Program-made: the position numbers and the translations under genes
Shown here: positions 61,140 through 64,000 of the stretch, one piece after another
Numbering within the stretch: the first letter of the stretch is position 1
How the letters are laid out: the number at the start of each line of letters is the position of its first letter
Notes under the pieces: model-generated
Databases searched by the model: none
Told to the model about the DNA's origin: nothing
The model's input: only the letters and a program-made list of their open reading frames with translations
Origin: Ensifer adhaerens
GTDB lineage: Bacteria > Pseudomonadota > Alphaproteobacteria > Rhizobiales > Rhizobiaceae
Direction of reading: 5' to 3'
NCBI RefSeq assembly: GCF_020035535.1
Contig: NZ_CP083350.1
Coordinates: 2,552,501 to 2,616,500 of the forward strand
DNA length: 64,000 nucleotides

Positions 61140-61560
61140 ATGATGTCAACGAAGCTTATCCCCTCGGCTCCGAGCCTGTCGGCTGGTCTTCGAATATGGC
61201 GCCACTGCGGGTGGGCGCTGCGTGGCCGGCCGCTTGCTGCACCGGTCCCGCGGCCACTGGAAAACCATGACCTTCATCGCTGCCTTCGCTGTATCGATGC
61301 GCCATGCGTCGTCGACGGGCAGATCAACGGTGAGTTCTTCATCCTCTATGTCCAGAAAGTCCTCGCGCCCCCGCTCGCCAAGGGCGACATCGTAATCTTC
61401 GACAATCTCGGCAGCAACGAGGCATAACCCGCGCCTCGCCGTCGAGGAGGCACGCCTCATCCCTGCCGCCCTGCAGCCCGGACCTCAAATCCCATCGAGC
61501 AGGTCTATCTTGGAGCGGCTGGATACGCATTGCACTGCGTGCCTGGTGGGCATCGTATTC
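61140..61560 (+). mobile_element. Decayed IS630-family transposase remnant
   Basis: Fragments of an IS630-type transposase survive in more than one frame. EYGATAGGRCVAGRLLHRSRGHWKTMTFIAAF (in parts) switches frame near 61290. RCIDAPCVVDGQINGEFFILYVQKVL and GDIVIFDNLGSNEA carry the central DDE Asp near 61400. CSPDLK and NPIEQV near 61485-61500 are the 'YSPDLNPIEQ' motif split by another frameshift. Stops and shifts make it inactive, and I could not find terminal inverted repeats. It separates the exporter operon from glmS. Confidence 0.7.
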
Positions 61561-61618
61561 CATATGAGCGTGTCCGATAAGCAGCCCCGCCGAACCGGCT
61601 CTCGGTGCTGCGCGAGAG

Positions 61619-63442
61619 CTATTCCACTGTGACGGATTTTGCCAGATTGCGCGGCTGATCAACGTCGGTGCCCATTTGCACGGCGGTATGATAGGCCAGC
61701 ATTTGGATCGGCAGGGCGTAGATGATCGGCGCTATGATCTCCGGCATGTCGGGCAGGATGATCGTTTCCATAGTCTTCAGACTTGCCTGCGTGGCCCCCT
61801 TCTGATCGGTGATCAGAATGATCCTGCCGCCGCGGGCTGCCACCTCCTGCATGTTGGAGACAGTCTTCTCGAAAATCCGGTCATGCGGCGCGATGACAAT
61901 GACAGGCATGGTGTCATCGACCAAGGCGATGGGGCCGTGTTTCAGTTCGCCCGCGGCATAGCCTTCGCCATGGATATATGAGATCTCCTTGAGCTTGAGC
62001 GCGCCTTCCATGGCGAGCGGATAATTGGTGTCGCGCCCCAAATACAGCACATGCCGCACCTGCGTGAGTTCGCGCGCGACCTTCTCGATCTGCTCTCCGA
62101 GCTTGAGCACCTGGCTGGCGAAACGCGGCGCTTCCGACAACTGACGGATGAGCTGCTTTTCATCTTCCCCGCCAATGGTCCCCCGCACTACGGCCGCACG
62201 TACCGCGAGCGCTGCAAGCACTGAAAGCTGGCAGGTAAAGGCCTTGGTAGAGGCGACGCCGATCTCCGGCCCGGCAAGCGTCGGGAAAATGCAGTCAGAT
62301 TCGCGCGCGATCGTCGATTCACGGACATTGACGATTGCGCTGATCGGAATGCCAGCGCTGCGGCAATAGCGTAGCGATGCCAACGTGTCGGCAGTCTCGC
62401 CGGACTGCGAGATGAACAGGGCTGCACTCGACTTCGACAGCGGCATTTCCCGATAGCGGAACTCGGATGCGATATCGATATCGATCGGCAACCGCCCGAG
62501 GCGTTCGAACCAGTATTTCCCGATTAGGCCGGCAAGATAAGCGGTGCCGCACGCCGAAACCGCCATGCGGTCGAGCGTCGCGAAATCGAATGGCAGGTCG
62601 ACCGGCTTGGCCTTTCCCTGGGCGAAGTCAAGATAATGCGCAAGGGTATGCGAGATCACCTCTGGCTGTTCATGGATTTCCTTCTCCATGAAATGCCGGT
62701 AATTGCCCTTGTCGACCAGGAAGGAGGAGCCGATCGACCGCTGCCGCTTACGTTCGATCGGCGTGCCGCTGATGTCGAATATCTGCAAGCCGCCACGCTG
62801 CACGACCGCCCAGTCTCCATCCTCCAGATAGGTGATAGAATCGGTGAAGGGCGCGAGCGCGATGGCGTCGGAGCCCAGATACATCTCGCCTTCGCCGTGG
62901 CCCACCGCAAGCGGTGGCCCGTTGCGCGCCCCGATGATCAGATCCTCGTCTCCACGGAACATGATTGCCAGCGCGAAGGCGCCCTCGAGCCGCTTCAATG
63001 CATTGTGTGCGGCCCCGACCGGTTTCGAGCCGCGCGCCAGTTCGCGCGAGATCAGATGGGCGACAACTTCGGTATCGGTTTCCGAAGCGAATTCGAAACC
63101 GTCTGCGATCAGTTCCGCGCGCAGTTCCGCGAAATTCTCGATGATGCCATTATGGACAATCGCCACATCCCTGGAAAAATGCGGATGGGCATTGGTCTCG
63201 TTCGGGACGCCGTGCGTGGCCCAGCGCGTGTGCCCGATGCCGATCGTGCCGCCCAGTGGTTCGGCCTGCAACCGGCGCTCGAGGTTGACCAATTTGCCTT
63301 CCGCACGTCGGCGGGCGAGCCGCCCGCCCTCTACAGTGGCGACACCGGCAGAATCATAGCCGCGATATTCCAGCCGCTTGAGAGCGTCCACGATAAGTGG
63401 CGCAACGGGCGAGTGCCCGACAATCCCGACGATCCCGCACAT
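61619..63442 (-). CDS. glmS: Glutamine-fructose-6-phosphate aminotransferase (607 aa)
   Basis: Makes glucosamine-6-phosphate from fructose-6-phosphate and glutamine, the entry to UDP-GlcNAc, cell wall and amino-sugar polymers. The N-terminal glutaminase starts at MCGIVGIVG with the catalytic Cys2 after Met removal, then GIGHTRWATHG and HNGIIENF. Two SIS isomerase domains follow (ISQSGETADTLASLRYC; GRDTNYPLAMEGALKLKEISYIHGEGYAAGELKHG) and the C-terminus ends DQPRNLAKSVTVE. Length is normal. It is not beside glmU here, and rhizobia may carry extra copies (NodM), so this could be a paralogue. I see no nod box upstream. Confidence 0.96.
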   Translation of the reverse strand: MCGIVGIVGHSPVAPLIVDALKRLEYRGYDSAGVATVEGGRLARRRAEGKLVNLERRLQAEPLGGTIGIGHTRWATHGVPNETNAHPHFSRDVAIVHNGIIENFAELRAELIADGFEFASETDTEVVAHLISRELARGSKPVGAAHNALKRLEGAFALAIMFRGDEDLIIGARNGPPLAVGHGEGEMYLGSDAIALAPFTDSITYLEDGDWAVVQRGGLQIFDISGTPIERKRQRSIGSSFLVDKGNYRHFMEKEIHEQPEVISHTLAHYLDFAQGKAKPVDLPFDFATLDRMAVSACGTAYLAGLIGKYWFERLGRLPIDIDIASEFRYREMPLSKSSAALFISQSGETADTLASLRYCRSAGIPISAIVNVRESTIARESDCIFPTLAGPEIGVASTKAFTCQLSVLAALAVRAAVVRGTIGGEDEKQLIRQLSEAPRFASQVLKLGEQIEKVARELTQVRHVLYLGRDTNYPLAMEGALKLKEISYIHGEGYAAGELKHGPIALVDDTMPVIVIAPHDRIFEKTVSNMQEVAARGGRIILITDQKGATQASLKTMETIILPDMPEIIAPIIYALPIQMLAYHTAVQMGTDVDQPRNLAKSVTVE

Positions 63443-64000
63443 TTTACTTGCCTTAAGCCTTCCATTGCTAGTTGTTCGACGAACTCGGAAGCTGCGACCG
63501 ACATACGAGGGTCAGCGATCATCCGCGGACCGCTGTCCGGTAGCAGGATCCAAAACTGCACCACAGGTCCACCAGAGCTGTCATTCCGACCCCGATGGCC
63601 CGGTGCGAGCAACATCAACTCAATCCTATGGCATTGTGTTCTCCTGGTCGGCACGCTTCAATTTGCCTTTAGGGCTATTGCCGCAGCCACATGGGTTACT
63701 TGACTTTCTGACCGCGGTCCGAAGCAAGTGGCACGGCCTTGGCGGGCCTGGGCAAAACTGGAAGTCGCGCTGACGAACCTGGCTTCGCTAAAGCAGATCG
63801 TCGAAGATGACGACGCTGTGGAGATCAACGCATTTACCTTGAACCGATCGAGGCGCTCTCTTTCTGGATTGCCAGCTGGGAAAAGGCGCTCAAGTCGGAG
63901 TGGGAAGCACTCCGAGAACGCAGCCCAATTGATGTCCATGCCTGGAATGTGACCGATCACGGCGATGGTGGCCGAGGCTTTCCCTATGGCGACATTCCGC
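63443..64000. other. Edge region with a frameshifted coding fragment
   Basis: 558 bp without a complete gene. From about 63809 to the window edge, one plus frame reads EPIEALSFWIASWEKALKSEW ... WNVTDHGDGGRGFPYGDIP (in parts) with protein-like composition but no start codon after its upstream stop. A neighbouring frame before it (KLEVALTNLASLKQIVEDDD) also looks coding. They are probably two pieces of one gene broken by a frameshift near 63840, continuing past the edge. I do not recognise the protein. Confidence 0.35.

Noticed and set aside
63443..63660. nod box or gene fragment upstream of glmS that would identify nodM
   Set aside because: No ATC-N9-GAT repeat pattern was found. A minus-strand frame here (MIADPRMSVAASEFVEQL) looks mildly protein-like but runs into glmS out of frame and matches nothing I know.

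Overview
The window reads as high-GC alphaproteobacterial DNA, most likely Rhizobiaceae and close to Ensifer/Sinorhizobium. Supporting signs are the Wzx/Wzy/Wzz polysaccharide genes, the dense overlapping operons, the GTG/TTG starts, and a full aerobic purine-to-ureide route. This placement is inferred from gene content and style; there is no rRNA or marker phylogeny in the window, and I saw no tRNA, rRNA or CRISPR.

Layout. (1) 223-12942, plus strand: an exopolysaccharide locus with a flippase, an unrecognised possible acetyltransferase, a Wzz/GumC-like chain-length protein, a Wzy-like polymerase, a polysaccharide deacetylase, three glycosyltransferases, a VanZ-like protein and a secreted glycosidase. 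(2) 13030-14227: a CBS-domain protein and an OmpW porin. (3) 14420-19547, minus: a peptide-type (Dpp/Opp) ABC transporter. (4) 19979-29688: a LacI-type regulator, a PotABCD-like ABC importer, a nucleoside hydrolase, adenine deaminase, an M20 amidohydrolase and a phosphoribosyltransferase, together looking like a nucleoside/purine uptake and salvage unit. (5) 29819-38568, minus: a copper detoxification island (DUF411 protein, CusF-like, cupredoxin, multicopper oxidase, TolC-like channel, small lipoprotein, CueR, CopA, CopZ) with three near-identical CueR-type promoters. (6) 38992-51314: purine uptake and catabolism (NCS2 permease, uraH, xdhABC, a puuE-uraD fusion, alc, allA), interrupted by a ferredoxin/cytochrome P450/AraC-type unit at 40383-42960.

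(7) 51628-61079 is the least conventional part. On the minus strand are a 77-aa protein with a twin-arginine-like leader, a PqqD-HprK fusion and an uncharacterised nucleotidyltransferase. Facing them on the plus strand, behind a strong sigma-70 promoter, are a NusG/RfaH-type antiterminator, a nucleotidyltransferase/thymidylate-kinase-like fusion, a truncated glycosyltransferase and a type I secretion ABC/HlyD pair. The PqqD, kinase, nucleotidyltransferase and small leader-bearing protein together look like a peptide- or glycan-modifying system of unknown product, and this is my main candidate for something undescribed. (8) 61140-61560 holds a decayed IS630-family transposase, followed by glmS (minus), which makes glucosamine-6-phosphate, and about 550 bp to the edge with only a frameshifted coding fragment.

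How the parts work together: the NCS2 permease and the PotABCD-like importer would bring in purines and nucleosides. Nucleoside hydrolase, Ade and the phosphoribosyltransferase would salvage them. XdhABC, UraH, PuuE-UraD, Alc and AllA would degrade them to glyoxylate and urea as a nitrogen source. A shared 12-base motif, ATTTGAAAGTCT, lies upstream of both the NCS2 permease and uraH, and also upstream of the antiterminator operon.
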